Source: a virus
Virus record (IMG/VR): IMGVR_UViG_3300025131_004374
Span: 1 to 39,017 of that record
Strand: one strand, 5' to 3'
DNA length: 39,017 nucleotides
Shown here: in pieces, positions 14,618 to 22,536 of the stretch
How positions within the stretch are numbered: position 1 is the first letter of the stretch
Layout: the number at the start of each line of letters is the position of its first letter
Made by a program: the position numbers and the translations under genes
The notes under the pieces: generated by a model
Database searches by the model: none
Told to the model about the DNA's origin: nothing
Seen by the model: only the letters and a program-made list of their open reading frames with translations

Positions 14618-14803
14618 CTACTCGTCTGGCGACTGCGGTGTCAGGTCCGGTCGCCACAGTTTGGGTTGCGCGCCCACGCGATGCACGCGGACCTCCAGGT
14701 CGATGACGCCGCTTTTGATGTGGCGGCGCAGAGTCGCGGGTGTGCAGCCGAGGATTCGCGCGGCCTCGATTACGCCGACCCAGTTGGAGTGTAGCTTGTC
14801 CAT
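14618..14803 (-). CDS. Excisionase/MerR-like small HTH protein
   Basis: A 61-residue protein: WVGVIEAARILGCTPATLRRHIKSGVI is a helix-turn-helix of the excisionase (HTH_17) kind. The ATG lies only 7 bases after a promoter -10 box, so transcripts may be leaderless; a TTG start 12 codons upstream is possible but falls within the promoter. It heads the early operon and faces the plus-strand operon, so it is a candidate regulator of the divergent region. No integrase is seen for an excisionase role. Confidence 0.65.
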   Translation of the reverse strand: MDKLHSNWVGVIEAARILGCTPATLRRHIKSGVIDLEVRVHRVGAQPKLWRPDLTPQSPDE

Positions 14804-14810
14804 GCCATCC

Positions 14811-14839
14811 ACAATACCTGGTCGGGTTCCGCCGGTCAA
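14811..14839 (-). promoter_or_regulatory. Early minus-strand promoter
   Basis: TTGACC (14834-14839) and TATTGT (14811-14816) on the minus strand, 17 bases apart. The -10 ends 7 bases before the ATG of the small HTH gene, predicting a start of transcription at or next to the A of the ATG. Confidence 0.5.
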
Positions 14840-14876
14840 GTCAGACGGGGCAACCTTTCTTCACTTTTTTTCACTT

Positions 14877-14935
14877 TTTGTTATGTTGGCCCTTGCAATG
14901 TATACCCGCTAGGTGTATCTTTAAGACATAACAAA
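14877..14935. repeat. 10-bp inverted repeat around the plus promoter
   Basis: TTTGTTATGT at 14877-14886 is the exact inverse of ACATAACAAA at 14926-14935. The 39 bases between hold the candidate plus-strand promoter. Tandem TTCACTTTTT runs lie just to the left. This is likely a paired operator or looping site. Confidence 0.6.
14893..14921 (+). promoter_or_regulatory. Plus-strand operon promoter
   Basis: TTGCAA (14893-14898) and TATCTT (14916-14921) are 17 bases apart. The leader that follows is about 175 bases long, GC-rich and purine-rich, and ends in an 8-codon frame (ATG at 15073) whose stop overlaps the ribosome site of the first gene. Confidence 0.5.
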
Positions 14936-15103
14936 GAGAACGGGGGCCCGCAGAGGCGGGGACAAAGAGGAAGGGGAGCCCGCGCATACCGACAAGAACA
15001 GCGGCTAGCCCTGAGACTCACCAAGGCGAAACACCCGCAAGGATGTCCGTCCGGTCTGGCAACCGGGCGCTGATGAAGCCTGCCACTACGAGGAGATGAG
15101 ACG

Positions 15104-15343
15104 ATGACATACCACACCACATGCTGCGGTTGCGAACGGAAGCTCGACGAGAACGGCAAGTACACGGCTCACACTGAGGACGGCGAGATGTTCTGTCGCA
15201 AGTGCACCGCTGATATGTCGCAAGTGTGCTGCAAGTGCGGCACGAAGCATCCGGTCTGGGACATGTACTACGTCGGTCCTGGTATCGGCCCACTCACAGA
15301 CGAAGACGGCGTCGAGTGCGAGCGATGCCACGAAGCCGCGTGA
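15104..15343 (+). CDS. Small multi-Cys zinc-ribbon protein
   Basis: A 79-residue protein with three Cys pairs: CCGCERKL, FCRKCTADMSQVCCKCGTKH and ECERCHEAA, enough for two zinc sites. GAGGAGATGAGACG precedes the ATG. It is the first gene of the only plus-strand operon. Role unknown; a nucleic-acid or protein adaptor is plausible. Confidence 0.7.
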   Translation: MTYHTTCCGCERKLDENGKYTAHTEDGEMFCRKCTADMSQVCCKCGTKHPVWDMYYVGPGIGPLTDEDGVECERCHEAA

Positions 15344-15354
15344 CCGAATACGAG

Positions 15355-15407
15355 GGCGCCAACCGGCGCCTCTTGTACTGACCCGCGGCAATCAAGCCGG
15401 GGGTCAG
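15355..15407 (+). other. Two intergenic RNA hairpins
   Basis: GGCGCC at 15355-15360 pairs with GGCGCC at 15365-15370 across an AACC loop. Next, 15378-15384 (CTGACCC) pairs with 15401-15407 (GGGTCAG), with inner CGGC/GCCG pairing, making an 11-bp stem with one mismatch. No T-run follows, so these are not standard terminators. The second stem sits directly upstream of the next ribosome site. Confidence 0.65.
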
Positions 15408-15422
15408 CACAGGAGAGAGACG

Positions 15423-15605
15423 ATGAACACCGAGAAACATGCAGAATTGGACGTCGCCAGGTTGCGAGTGCGCTCCGCCCAAGGTCTCTGGTGGAAAGCC
15501 CAAGCGGAGTTCGACCTGGCCCAAGCCCGCATGACAGCCGCCCGGTCGGAGCTTGCCCAAGCCCGTGCCGCGCTGGTCACCATAGGCGCCGACATTGACC
15601 ACTAA
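15423..15605 (+). CDS. Small coiled-coil protein
   Basis: A 60-residue, almost wholly helical protein with heptad-like Ala/Leu spacing (LAQARMTAARSELAQARAAL). AGGAGAGAGACG precedes the ATG. No family is recognised; it may oligomerise or pair with a partner. Confidence 0.6.
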   Translation: MNTEKHAELDVARLRVRSAQGLWWKAQAEFDLAQARMTAARSELAQARAALVTIGADIDH

Positions 15606-15651
15606 CTCACTAAGGGGGCACGCCCCCCTGGTGAGCCCTCGCGGAGGGTTC
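15606..15651 (+). other. Two further intergenic RNA hairpins
   Basis: CTCAC and GGGGGC at 15606-15619 pair with GCCCCC and GTGAG at 15622-15635. An overlapping second stem pairs 15633-15640 with 15644-15651 over a GCG loop. The shared GAG bases mean the two stems compete partly. No T-run follows. Confidence 0.65.
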
Positions 15652-15683
15652 ACGAGACGGGCGAGCACAAGAGGAGATGGGAC

Positions 15684-15938
15684 ATGACAGCCACAACACA
15701 AGAACGAGCCGAGCAACTCGCGCACATGAGCCCTTACGCCATCCTCCCCGACGACTGGGAGCCGCCCCGGGCGCCGAAATGGACCAACATCAGCGATGAG
15801 TGGGGATACCGTGGCCCGGTCACTGTCGAAGACTACGAGGACATCGCCGCAGAGTTTGGCGAATCACTGACCATCGAAGAGCGCGAAGACGGCATCTACA
15901 TTGACGGCGAACGGGTCGCCGAACACCTGGAGGACTGA
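15684..15938 (+). CDS. Small acidic unknown protein
   Basis: An 84-residue acidic protein with GYRGPVTVEDYEDIAAEF and IEEREDGIYIDGERVAEHL, the latter a small beta-hairpin-like end. GAGGAGATGGGAC precedes the ATG. It overlaps nothing and is 2 bp from the next gene. Acidic early proteins of phages are sometimes inhibitors, but nothing here proves that. Confidence 0.65.
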   Translation: MTATTQERAEQLAHMSPYAILPDDWEPPRAPKWTNISDEWGYRGPVTVEDYEDIAAEFGESLTIEEREDGIYIDGERVAEHLED

Positions 15939-15940
15939 TC

Positions 15941-16276
15941 ATGGGACAACGAGGCCGAAAAAGGTACGAGTCCAACATCGATGCGGAACTCTTCCGCCTG
16001 GCGCTCGGACTACTCCGGACAACCTACGCCGAAATGGCGAAGGCGTCCGGCTACAAGCTGGAGTCAGTTAAGCAAATGGCGAACGGAACCAACCCGGTAA
16101 GCCTGCGAATGGAGACCGCGCTCGCGAACATGGTCATCGGGCTGTGGAATGAGTCGGACCGGGTCCATCCGTTCCACAACCACCTGATCACCATTCGCGT
16201 AGATGGTCTCGACGTCACGGTAGTTGGCGGGAAGATCATGGGGTGCCGGACGGCGGTGTTGGGAGGTGGGGAATGA
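15941..16276 (+). CDS. HTH-like small protein
   Basis: A 111-residue protein. Residues 22-60 (TTYAEMAKASGYKLESVKQM) resemble an XRE/lambda-repressor-like helix-turn-helix, followed by a beta-rich end (LITIRVDGLDVTVVGGKI). It overlaps the helicase-methyltransferase gene as ATGA. It may regulate the operon or guide its DNA enzymes. Confidence 0.6.
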   Translation: MGQRGRKRYESNIDAELFRLALGLLRTTYAEMAKASGYKLESVKQMANGTNPVSLRMETALANMVIGLWNESDRVHPFHNHLITIRVDGLDVTVVGGKIMGCRTAVLGGGE

Positions 16277-18531
16277 CTTACGAGGAGTTCATCGCAGGCA
16301 AGGCGCGGACGGTCGCCCCGTGCGGGTTGACCGACGTGCCGAAACTCAACCCAATGCTTTTCGACTGGCAACGGGACATCGTGGCGTGGGCGCTCAAGCG
16401 CGGGCGCGCGGCCATCTTCGCGGATTGCGGGCTGGGCAAGACGCCCATGCAGTTGGAATGGGCTCGCCATGTGCCGGGCGATGTGCTCATACTCGCCCCT
16501 CTGGCCGTCGCCGACCAGACCTGCCTGGAGGCCGAGAAGTTTGGCGTGCCCGATGTCAACTATCGCCGGTCGATGGCGGATGTCACGCCGGGCATCACGA
16601 TCACCAACTATGAGATGCTAGAGCACTTTGACGCCTCGGCCTTCGCGGGCGTTGTGCTGGATGAGTCGTCTATCCTCAAGGCATACGATGGCAAGACGCG
16701 AACGCGCATACTGGAGGCATTCGCGGATACTCCGTTCCGTCTGGCATGCACGGCCACGCCAGCCCCCAACGACTACATGGAGCTCGGCAACCATGCCGAG
16801 TTCATGAGCGCGATGTCACGGGCCGAAATGCTGTCTTGTTTTTTCGTCCACGACGGAGGCGAGACGCAGAAGTGGCGGCTCAAAGGCCACGCCGGGGACG
16901 AGTTCTGGAAATGGGTATGCTCGTGGGCGGTGATGATACGGATGCCTTCGGACCTCGGGTATGCAGACGATGGCTTCGTGCTGCCGGCGCTCACAGTAGA
17001 GGACCATGTGGTCGATGTCGATCACGATCCGGCCACCACCGGAACGCTATTCGCGATGGAAGCCAAGACGCTGACGGATCGACTCGGTGCCAGGCGTAGC
17101 ACCATCGCAGAGCGGGTAGCATCGGTCGCCGCAATGGTCAACGCTACGCCGGGTCCGTGGGTCGTATGGTGCGCGCTCAATGACGAGAGCTCGTCTGTGG
17201 CGTCTGCCATCGACGGTGCCGTCGAGGTTCGCGGCTCACAATCGCTCGAAGTCAAAGAGGCAAACCTGCGAGCATTCTCGGATGGCTCGCTTCGCGTACT
17301 GGTCACCAAACCAAGCATAGCCGGGTTCGGCCTTAACTGGCAGCACTGCCACAACGTGGCGTTCCTCGGTCTCGGTGACAGCTACGAGCAGTATTACCAG
17401 GCTATCCGCAGGTGCTGGCGATTCGGACAGACGCAGCCGGTGACATGCCATATAGTGACAGCGAAAACGGAGGCGAGGATCGTGGCGAACATCAAACGCA
17501 AGGAAGCGGACGCTACGCGCATGGCCGAGGACATGGCCAAGCACATGTCCGTGCACAGCGCCGACATCGTCCGCGGGATGGCAAAGCCGGATAGCGCGAG
17601 CGTTTCCAGTAGCACCAAGGGCGACGGATGGGAAGCGATCCACGGGGACTGCGTGCGCGCGGTCTCGGCGATGGACTCCGACAGCATTGGGTACACGATC
17701 TTCTCGCCCCCGTTCGCCTCGCTCTACACCTACACCAATCTCCCCGAGGACATGGGGAACTGCAACAATTATACCGACTTCTCGGAGCACTTCGCCTACC
17801 TGATTCCAGAGTTGTTCCGCGTGACCATGCCGGGTCGGTTACTGTCGTTTCACTGCATGAACACTCCGACGCTCAAAAGCCGCGATGGCTTCGTGGGCCA
17901 GCGCGATTTCCGAGGCGAACTCATTCGCATGTTCGAGGCCTCCGGCTGGATCTTCCACAGCGAAGTATGCATCTGGAAAGATCCGGTCACGGCCATGCAA
18001 CGAACGAAGGCGCTCGGGTTGCTGCACAAGCAGGTTGTCAAGGACAGCGCCATGTCGCGGCAAGGGATCGCCGACTATCTGGTCACCATGCGCAAGCCGG
18101 GAGACAACCCGGTCCCCGTGTCGGGCGAACTGTCCACGTTCGTCGGTGACCCGGCTACGTTCAAGCCGACCGGGCGCCTGAGTATTGACATCTGGCAACG
18201 GTACGCCAGCCCAGTGTGGATGGACATACGCCCATCCAGGACACTGCAATACCGTTCCGCGCGGGACCACAAGGACGACCGGCACATCTGCCCGCTCCAG
18301 TTGGACGTAATAGAGCGAGCCATGCAACTATGGTCCATGCCCGGGGATCTGGTGCTGTCGCCTTTCATGGGAATTGCATCCGAGGGCCATGTCGCGGTGA
18401 CGACCGGGCGCCGGTTCGTGGGAACCGAACTGAAAGACTCATACTACCGGCAGGCGGTGAAGAACCTACGCATAGCCGAACGCGAGGCGGGCGAGGGCAT
18501 GTTGTTCACAGCCGAGGAGATGGCACAATGA
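16273..18531 (+). CDS. SNF2/DEAD-like helicase fused to DNA methyltransferase
   Basis: A 752-residue two-enzyme fusion. Residues 25-400 are a superfamily-2 helicase: GLGKT Walker A at 53-57, DESS motif II at 130-133, CTATPAPND motif III and QAIRRCWRFGQ motif VI at about 376-386. Residues 450-750 are an N6-adenine/N4-cytosine methyltransferase of the beta class, with catalytic SPPF at 478-481 first and the SAM-binding FMGIASEG at about 698 last. Such fusions occur in phages; the helicase part may let the enzyme move along or open DNA. ATG chosen on GGGAGGTGGGG and ATGA overlap. Likely role: protective DNA methylation. Confidence 0.88.
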   Translation: MTYEEFIAGKARTVAPCGLTDVPKLNPMLFDWQRDIVAWALKRGRAAIFADCGLGKTPMQLEWARHVPGDVLILAPLAVADQTCLEAEKFGVPDVNYRRSMADVTPGITITNYEMLEHFDASAFAGVVLDESSILKAYDGKTRTRILEAFADTPFRLACTATPAPNDYMELGNHAEFMSAMSRAEMLSCFFVHDGGETQKWRLKGHAGDEFWKWVCSWAVMIRMPSDLGYADDGFVLPALTVEDHVVDVDHDPATTGTLFAMEAKTLTDRLGARRSTIAERVASVAAMVNATPGPWVVWCALNDESSSVASAIDGAVEVRGSQSLEVKEANLRAFSDGSLRVLVTKPSIAGFGLNWQHCHNVAFLGLGDSYEQYYQAIRRCWRFGQTQPVTCHIVTAKTEARIVANIKRKEADATRMAEDMAKHMSVHSADIVRGMAKPDSASVSSSTKGDGWEAIHGDCVRAVSAMDSDSIGYTIFSPPFASLYTYTNLPEDMGNCNNYTDFSEHFAYLIPELFRVTMPGRLLSFHCMNTPTLKSRDGFVGQRDFRGELIRMFEASGWIFHSEVCIWKDPVTAMQRTKALGLLHKQVVKDSAMSRQGIADYLVTMRKPGDNPVPVSGELSTFVGDPATFKPTGRLSIDIWQRYASPVWMDIRPSRTLQYRSARDHKDDRHICPLQLDVIERAMQLWSMPGDLVLSPFMGIASEGHVAVTTGRRFVGTELKDSYYRQAVKNLRIAEREAGEGMLFTAEEMAQ

Positions 18532-18803
18532 GCATCGCGAAGGCATACGCGGACGAACTGCAATGGCACACCGACCGGCAACCGCTGACGGGCGAGTCGT
18601 GGCTCCTGACCGGGAAGAAACTCGGGGAGGTGGACGAGGTGTCCTTGGATGGATTCTCTGCCGACGACGTGGAGCAGCTGTGCTGCCTGGCGATCCTCCG
18701 GTCGCTGCCCATCGAGCGCGTACCCAAGGTGCTGGGCGAGTACATCCGGCTCCGCGCGGACGGACACCACTGGCTCGCGAGACTCGAGGAGGGAACCAGA
18801 TGA
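18528..18803 (+). CDS. Small unknown protein after helicase-methyltransferase
   Basis: A 91-residue protein starting MSIAKAYADELQW, helical, with ADDVEQLCCLAILRSLP. Its ATG overlaps the methyltransferase stop, with GAGGAG upstream. Coupling suggests a partner of the fusion enzyme, but no family is recognised. Confidence 0.65.
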   Translation: MSIAKAYADELQWHTDRQPLTGESWLLTGKKLGEVDEVSLDGFSADDVEQLCCLAILRSLPIERVPKVLGEYIRLRADGHHWLARLEEGTR

Positions 18804-18831
18804 AGGTTTTCGCCCGAGCTGCACAGGCGAC

Positions 18832-19812
18832 TCAATGGGTCTCGACCATTTGCCTGAGCTCATCGTCGCTCAGCCAGCGGTCATTAGTGTCGCTGTTGAA
18901 ACTGAATCCGTCCGGTAGACCGTCCGCGTCCTTCCAGTTGACGTCACCCCAGCGATGATACTCGGGCAAGATCACGAACATGTCGTCGAGAGCCTTTGTG
19001 TGCCGGGCTTCATCGACGGACACCAGGCACTCGTGGAGCTTCTCGCCAGGGCGTATTCCAGTGCACTCGATGTCACATCCAGGTGCGATGGTCTTGGCCA
19101 GCTCCATGATCCCGAGACTCGGAATCCGGGGCACGAAGACCTCGCCACCCACCATGCGCTCGAGCGATAGGGAGACGAACTCAATGGCCTGATCCAACGT
19201 CAGCCAGAAACGAGTCATCCGTGGGTCGGTGACCGTCACCTTCCCCTGCTCGCGTTGCTGGCGGAAAAGCGGGATGATGCTGCCACGGCTGCCGAGGACA
19301 TTGCCGTACCGGACGCAGCAGAATCGAGTGGCCCGGCCACCGGCGTATGAATTGCCCTGAATGAACAACTTCTCGGCGCAGAGCTTTGTCGCGCCGTATA
19401 GGTTGGTCGGAGACACGGCTTTGTCGGTGCTGAGGCCGATTACCTTCGGAACATTGCAGTCAATGGCGGCATTGATGACGTTGTGGGCTCCGAGGATGTT
19501 TGTCTTCACCGCTTCGAACGGGTTGTATTCGCACGCGGGCACCTGCTTGAGGGCGGCGGCGTGGATCACAACGTCCAGGCCCGCCTGGAAAGCACGGTGC
19601 AGGCGGCGCTCATCTCTGACGTTGCCGATGAAGAATTCCAGGCGCCTCTCACCTCGGAATTCACTGCGGATGTCATGCTGCTTGAATTCGTCCCGGCTGA
19701 AAACGATGATGCGTTCCGGCTGGCCATCGTCGAGCACACGCCTGACCAGACGACGCCCGAAGGAGCCGGTTCCCCCCGTGACGAGAATCCGCTTGTCTTT
19801 GAATGCTCTCAT
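18832..19812 (-). CDS. pseB: UDP-GlcNAc 4,6-dehydratase (inverting), PseB/FlaA1-like
   Basis: A 326-residue short-chain dehydrogenase/reductase. It has the NAD(P) motif TGGTGSFG at 12-19, the catalytic Asp130-Lys131 in STDKA and Tyr139-x3-Lys143 in NLYGATK, matching the known Asp/Lys/Tyr/Lys set of Helicobacter FlaA1 offset by two. That enzyme converts UDP-GlcNAc to a 4-keto-6-deoxy-5-epimer, the first step to pseudaminic acid. PseC, H, G and F are not seen, so the product must be used by host enzymes or stand alone. It overlaps the membrane protein upstream as ATGA and is the last gene of the late operon. Confidence 0.9.
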   Translation of the reverse strand: MRAFKDKRILVTGGTGSFGRRLVRRVLDDGQPERIIVFSRDEFKQHDIRSEFRGERRLEFFIGNVRDERRLHRAFQAGLDVVIHAAALKQVPACEYNPFEAVKTNILGAHNVINAAIDCNVPKVIGLSTDKAVSPTNLYGATKLCAEKLFIQGNSYAGGRATRFCCVRYGNVLGSRGSIIPLFRQQREQGKVTVTDPRMTRFWLTLDQAIEFVSLSLERMVGGEVFVPRIPSLGIMELAKTIAPGCDIECTGIRPGEKLHECLVSVDEARHTKALDDMFVILPEYHRWGDVNWKDADGLPDGFSFNSDTNDRWLSDDELRQMVETH

Positions 19813-20117
19813 CCGATGGCGTGGTAGAGAAAGAGGCATGCGGTTGCCAGCGCGATCAGAACACCAACGATGGCAATGGTAGTTTTGGTCGTCTGGCGAC
19901 TGTCGGCTAGGCGAGTCTCGATAGAGCCAACTCGGCCAATGATGCCAGGTTGGCCGTTGCCGTTCAGCGCCTTGTGGTTGTCATCAGTCAGCCGCTCAAC
20001 GATGCCGACCGTAGTGAGGATCTTCGCGGTGGTATCACCGAGCTTGTCAATCTTCTCGCCATTCGCGCGAGCGGTCGCGACAAATGTCTCTATGTCTGCT
20101 CTGTCTTCTACAGTCAT
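19809..20117 (-). CDS. Tail-anchored membrane protein (holin-like candidate)
   Basis: A 102-residue protein with a charged helical N-terminal 75 residues and one membrane helix at the C-terminus (TTIAIVGVLIALATACLFLYHA). The layout resembles XhlA-type hemolysin/holin accessory proteins of phages. It lies at the end of the tail genes, where lysis genes often sit. Start MTVEDRADI has GGGGGTGG upstream. No endolysin is found beside it, so the lysis role is tentative. Confidence 0.55.
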   Translation of the reverse strand: MTVEDRADIETFVATARANGEKIDKLGDTTAKILTTVGIVERLTDDNHKALNGNGQPGIIGRVGSIETRLADSRQTTKTTIAIVGVLIALATACLFLYHAIG

Positions 20118-20131
20118 GCCACCCCCACCTG

Positions 20132-20452
20132 CTACGATCCCAGAACATTCGCGACCAGATCCTCGGGCGTCTTCCTGCCCTCGCTCCATTCTTCCAGCGT
20201 CCTGCGCGCACTTGCCACACGGGTCTGGTTCTCGCCGGTGTCCATGTTCCGGTCTTCGAGAACCTTCCTGGCGATGGCTGCGGCTTCCATGATATGCTCG
20301 GTCACCATGATAGCGGTCTCGTATGCTTCGTTGTCGGACGGCTCGCGGCCGAACGTCTCAACGATCTCGTGAAGCACGATGGCAACGACGGTGTCAATGC
20401 GAATCGCGCGGAGCAGGATGCGGAGCAGCATCTTGACCATGAGTGTCCTCAT
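20132..20452 (-). CDS. Unknown helical late protein
   Basis: A 106-residue protein. The N-terminus is hydrophobic and basic (MVKMLLRILLRAIRIDT), perhaps an amphipathic membrane-binding helix; the rest is charged helix. ATGA overlap with the LamG protein upstream fixes the start. It could take part in lysis or membrane contact, but no family is recognised. Confidence 0.6.
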   Translation of the reverse strand: MRTLMVKMLLRILLRAIRIDTVVAIVLHEIVETFGREPSDNEAYETAIMVTEHIMEAAAIARKVLEDRNMDTGENQTRVASARRTLEEWSEGRKTPEDLVANVLGS

Positions 20453-22062
20453 TTCTCGCGTATCGTGGTGTTGTAGCGGGCGCGAATGAATGACGTGGCC
20501 TTGGCCTCGTCCCATGCCTCGATGTGGGACATGCGAGCTGTGATACCGCCGAACCCGGTCGCCGTCAACGTGACGGGGAGCACATTGGTGCTGGTGACGC
20601 CGTTCTCGTGGACGTTCGCGCCATTGGTGCCCCAGTGGGTGGCTGCGGTGCCGTCCTGAGCATCGTACCAATATAGGTAGGTCGTCGGACCAAAGCTAGT
20701 GACCGTGATACCGCCATTGGCAAAATCCACATCGCCGACGTTGCGGGTGGCACCTGCCCATGTAATCGCGCGACGATAGCGGGATGTGTCGCCGTGGATG
20801 GGATCAGCTCGCAACAGGAGACTGGCATCTGGTACATGCTCGACCCAGTCTGTGACGATCTGGGCGTCGGTCCAGGCTCGCGACCACACAGACACGTCGG
20901 CCAGAACGAGGTTCCCGAATTGGGTGTTGTTGCTGCCGAGGTATGAACTGCCGGCGGCTGTGTCTATTGCAACGGTGGTCTCTGACCCAATGCTCGTCCC
21001 ATTGACCCATATCTCGGCAGTAGTGCCCGTCTGGGTGATAACGATCCGGTGCCATTCACCAACTGTTAGAGTAGCGTCAAGGTCGATCAGCGCCTCGCCC
21101 ACATCAGCCCACCACTCGACCTCGGTGGACCGCAACCTGACGGCCGTCTTGCCCCATGTGATCACACGTTCGGCCGTTCCTGCGAGTAGTTTGACGCTAA
21201 ACGCCACGGTGATCGGGGTTGGGGCTGCCTGGCTGCCAAGGTCGATCTCGTCGTCCGTGCCGTCGAACTGCGCCGATCCGTCGTACTCGAACAGCGTGCC
21301 GCCAGCGGGTGTGCCGTCAACCGCATTTGAACTGGCGTCGTCTGCGGTGAGTCGGGTGTCGGGATCTGCCGATAGCCACGCGCCTTCGAGTGCGGTGTCC
21401 GTCGTGTCGGATTGGACAGAGTAGGGCTCAAGCGCTGCCGGGGCTAGCGGCCGGTTCAAGTGGAACAGTTCGCTCGCCTGCGCGGCGGTGAGTTCGACGT
21501 CGTAGATGCGGACGTCGGCTAGGAAGCCGTCCATATACTGAGAGCCCGAGCCCGATGCTAGCCGGGCGCCTATGCGGGTAGTAGTGGTCGCATCCCACAC
21601 GCCAGTGAGCGAAGCATCAGTTCCTACGGCAGCCCCGTCCGCATAGTAGACGAGGGTCGAGCCATCGTATACCAGCGCGACATGATGCCACGCGGAAAAA
21701 GACAAGTCTGCGGTGCTGGATGCCTGAGCGATAGCTGCTATGCGGGCCAGTGGGCGCCACCCGGTTGCGCCTGCCTCGGTCTGAAACGTTAACGCGCCAA
21801 TGGTGTTCTCTCTGGTCCCGATCATTATGTCGGCGGTGCCGCCAGCGTTGACGTATGCCCAACATGCCAGGGATTGAGGAGCGCCCTCTGGCAATGCCAA
21901 TGCGCCGACAGTCACGAACTCATTCCCGGTATGGTCGAGGGCTATCCGTGCGTTTTTATCCGTGGTGTAGGCTGCGGTGCCAGACCATGCAGGCGTGGTG
22001 TTGCCAGTAAGGTCCCGAGCCTGCACGCCGGGGATGTAGACCAATGGGGTTGGCAGTGCCAT
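20449..22062 (-). CDS. LamG-domain tail adhesin
   Basis: A 537-residue protein with two concanavalin/LamG-type jelly-roll domains. The first spans about 40-205 (FSAWHHVALVYDGSTLVYYADG, then MDGFLADVRIYDVELTAAQ); the second spans about 235-410 (VGEWHRIVITQTGTTAEIWVNG, then LADVSVWSRAWTDAQI). The C-terminal 130 residues are beta-rich. Such domains bind carbohydrates, so this is the best candidate for receptor binding. It is the largest tail-tip gene. No collagen repeats, chaperone domain or glycosidase motif are seen. Confidence 0.8.
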   Translation of the reverse strand: MALPTPLVYIPGVQARDLTGNTTPAWSGTAAYTTDKNARIALDHTGNEFVTVGALALPEGAPQSLACWAYVNAGGTADIMIGTRENTIGALTFQTEAGATGWRPLARIAAIAQASSTADLSFSAWHHVALVYDGSTLVYYADGAAVGTDASLTGVWDATTTTRIGARLASGSGSQYMDGFLADVRIYDVELTAAQASELFHLNRPLAPAALEPYSVQSDTTDTALEGAWLSADPDTRLTADDASSNAVDGTPAGGTLFEYDGSAQFDGTDDEIDLGSQAAPTPITVAFSVKLLAGTAERVITWGKTAVRLRSTEVEWWADVGEALIDLDATLTVGEWHRIVITQTGTTAEIWVNGTSIGSETTVAIDTAAGSSYLGSNNTQFGNLVLADVSVWSRAWTDAQIVTDWVEHVPDASLLLRADPIHGDTSRYRRAITWAGATRNVGDVDFANGGITVTSFGPTTYLYWYDAQDGTAATHWGTNGANVHENGVTSTNVLPVTLTATGFGGITARMSHIEAWDEAKATSFIRARYNTTIREK

Positions 22063-22063
22063 C

Positions 22064-22534
22064 TCAGTCCCCTAATCGGACGATGGACAACGTGATATCG
22101 CTGGGGATGATGTTTTTGGACGCGGCACTGGTGCATCTACCCCACAGTTCGACGGTGTCGGCCGCACTCAGCGCCATTGGGTAGCACGGTTTCGCGGTGT
22201 CGCCAATATCGCCGCCCGTGCCGAGCTTGCGGGAGATCCGCGTGGCGGAGAGACTGGTCGCCCCGTTGTTGGTCTTGGCTTCGAGCTCGAACGTGGCAGA
22301 AGCAGAACCCGAGAACGAGGCACTGAAGCCCACGTTGTACGTGCCGGCCGTATTGACGATGATGTGGTTCTCGGTGTTGTCCGGCGTCGGTCCACTGGAG
22401 GCACCGTTGGTGTCAAACGATGCGACCTGATACCATGTATTCTGTGTCGCCATGTCCAGCTGCGCGGTGACGGTGATACCGGAGATCCCGGCGTATACCG
22501 GGGTGCCTGCGCCGGCTACTCGTTCGGTACCCAT
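22064..22534 (-). CDS. Beta-rich tail protein (C1q/TNF-like candidate)
   Basis: A 156-residue beta-rich protein starting MGTERVAGAG. Its NTAGTYNVGFSASFSG and AADTVELWGRC elements resemble the jelly roll of C1q/TNF-like head domains on phage fibres. It lies between other small tail proteins and the LamG protein, so a fibre or tip component is likely. The family call rests on pattern only. Confidence 0.6.
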   Translation of the reverse strand: MGTERVAGAGTPVYAGISGITVTAQLDMATQNTWYQVASFDTNGASSGPTPDNTENHIIVNTAGTYNVGFSASFSGSASATFELEAKTNNGATSLSATRISRKLGTGGDIGDTAKPCYPMALSAADTVELWGRCTSAASKNIIPSDITLSIVRLGD

Positions 22535-22536
22535 GG

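Noticed and set aside
14618-14803. True excisionase
   Set aside because: The fold fits, but without an integrase or att sites a regulatory role is equally likely, so only HTH is claimed.
15355-15651. Intrinsic terminators in the plus operon
   Set aside because: The stems are strong but no T-run follows and downstream genes have good ribosome sites, so they are listed as RNA structures instead.
18800-18958. Short plus-strand frame (MKVFARAAQATQW) after the 91-residue gene
   Set aside because: Most of it is antisense to the end of the PseB gene, and the composition beyond the first 15 residues is Ser/Leu-rich shadow.
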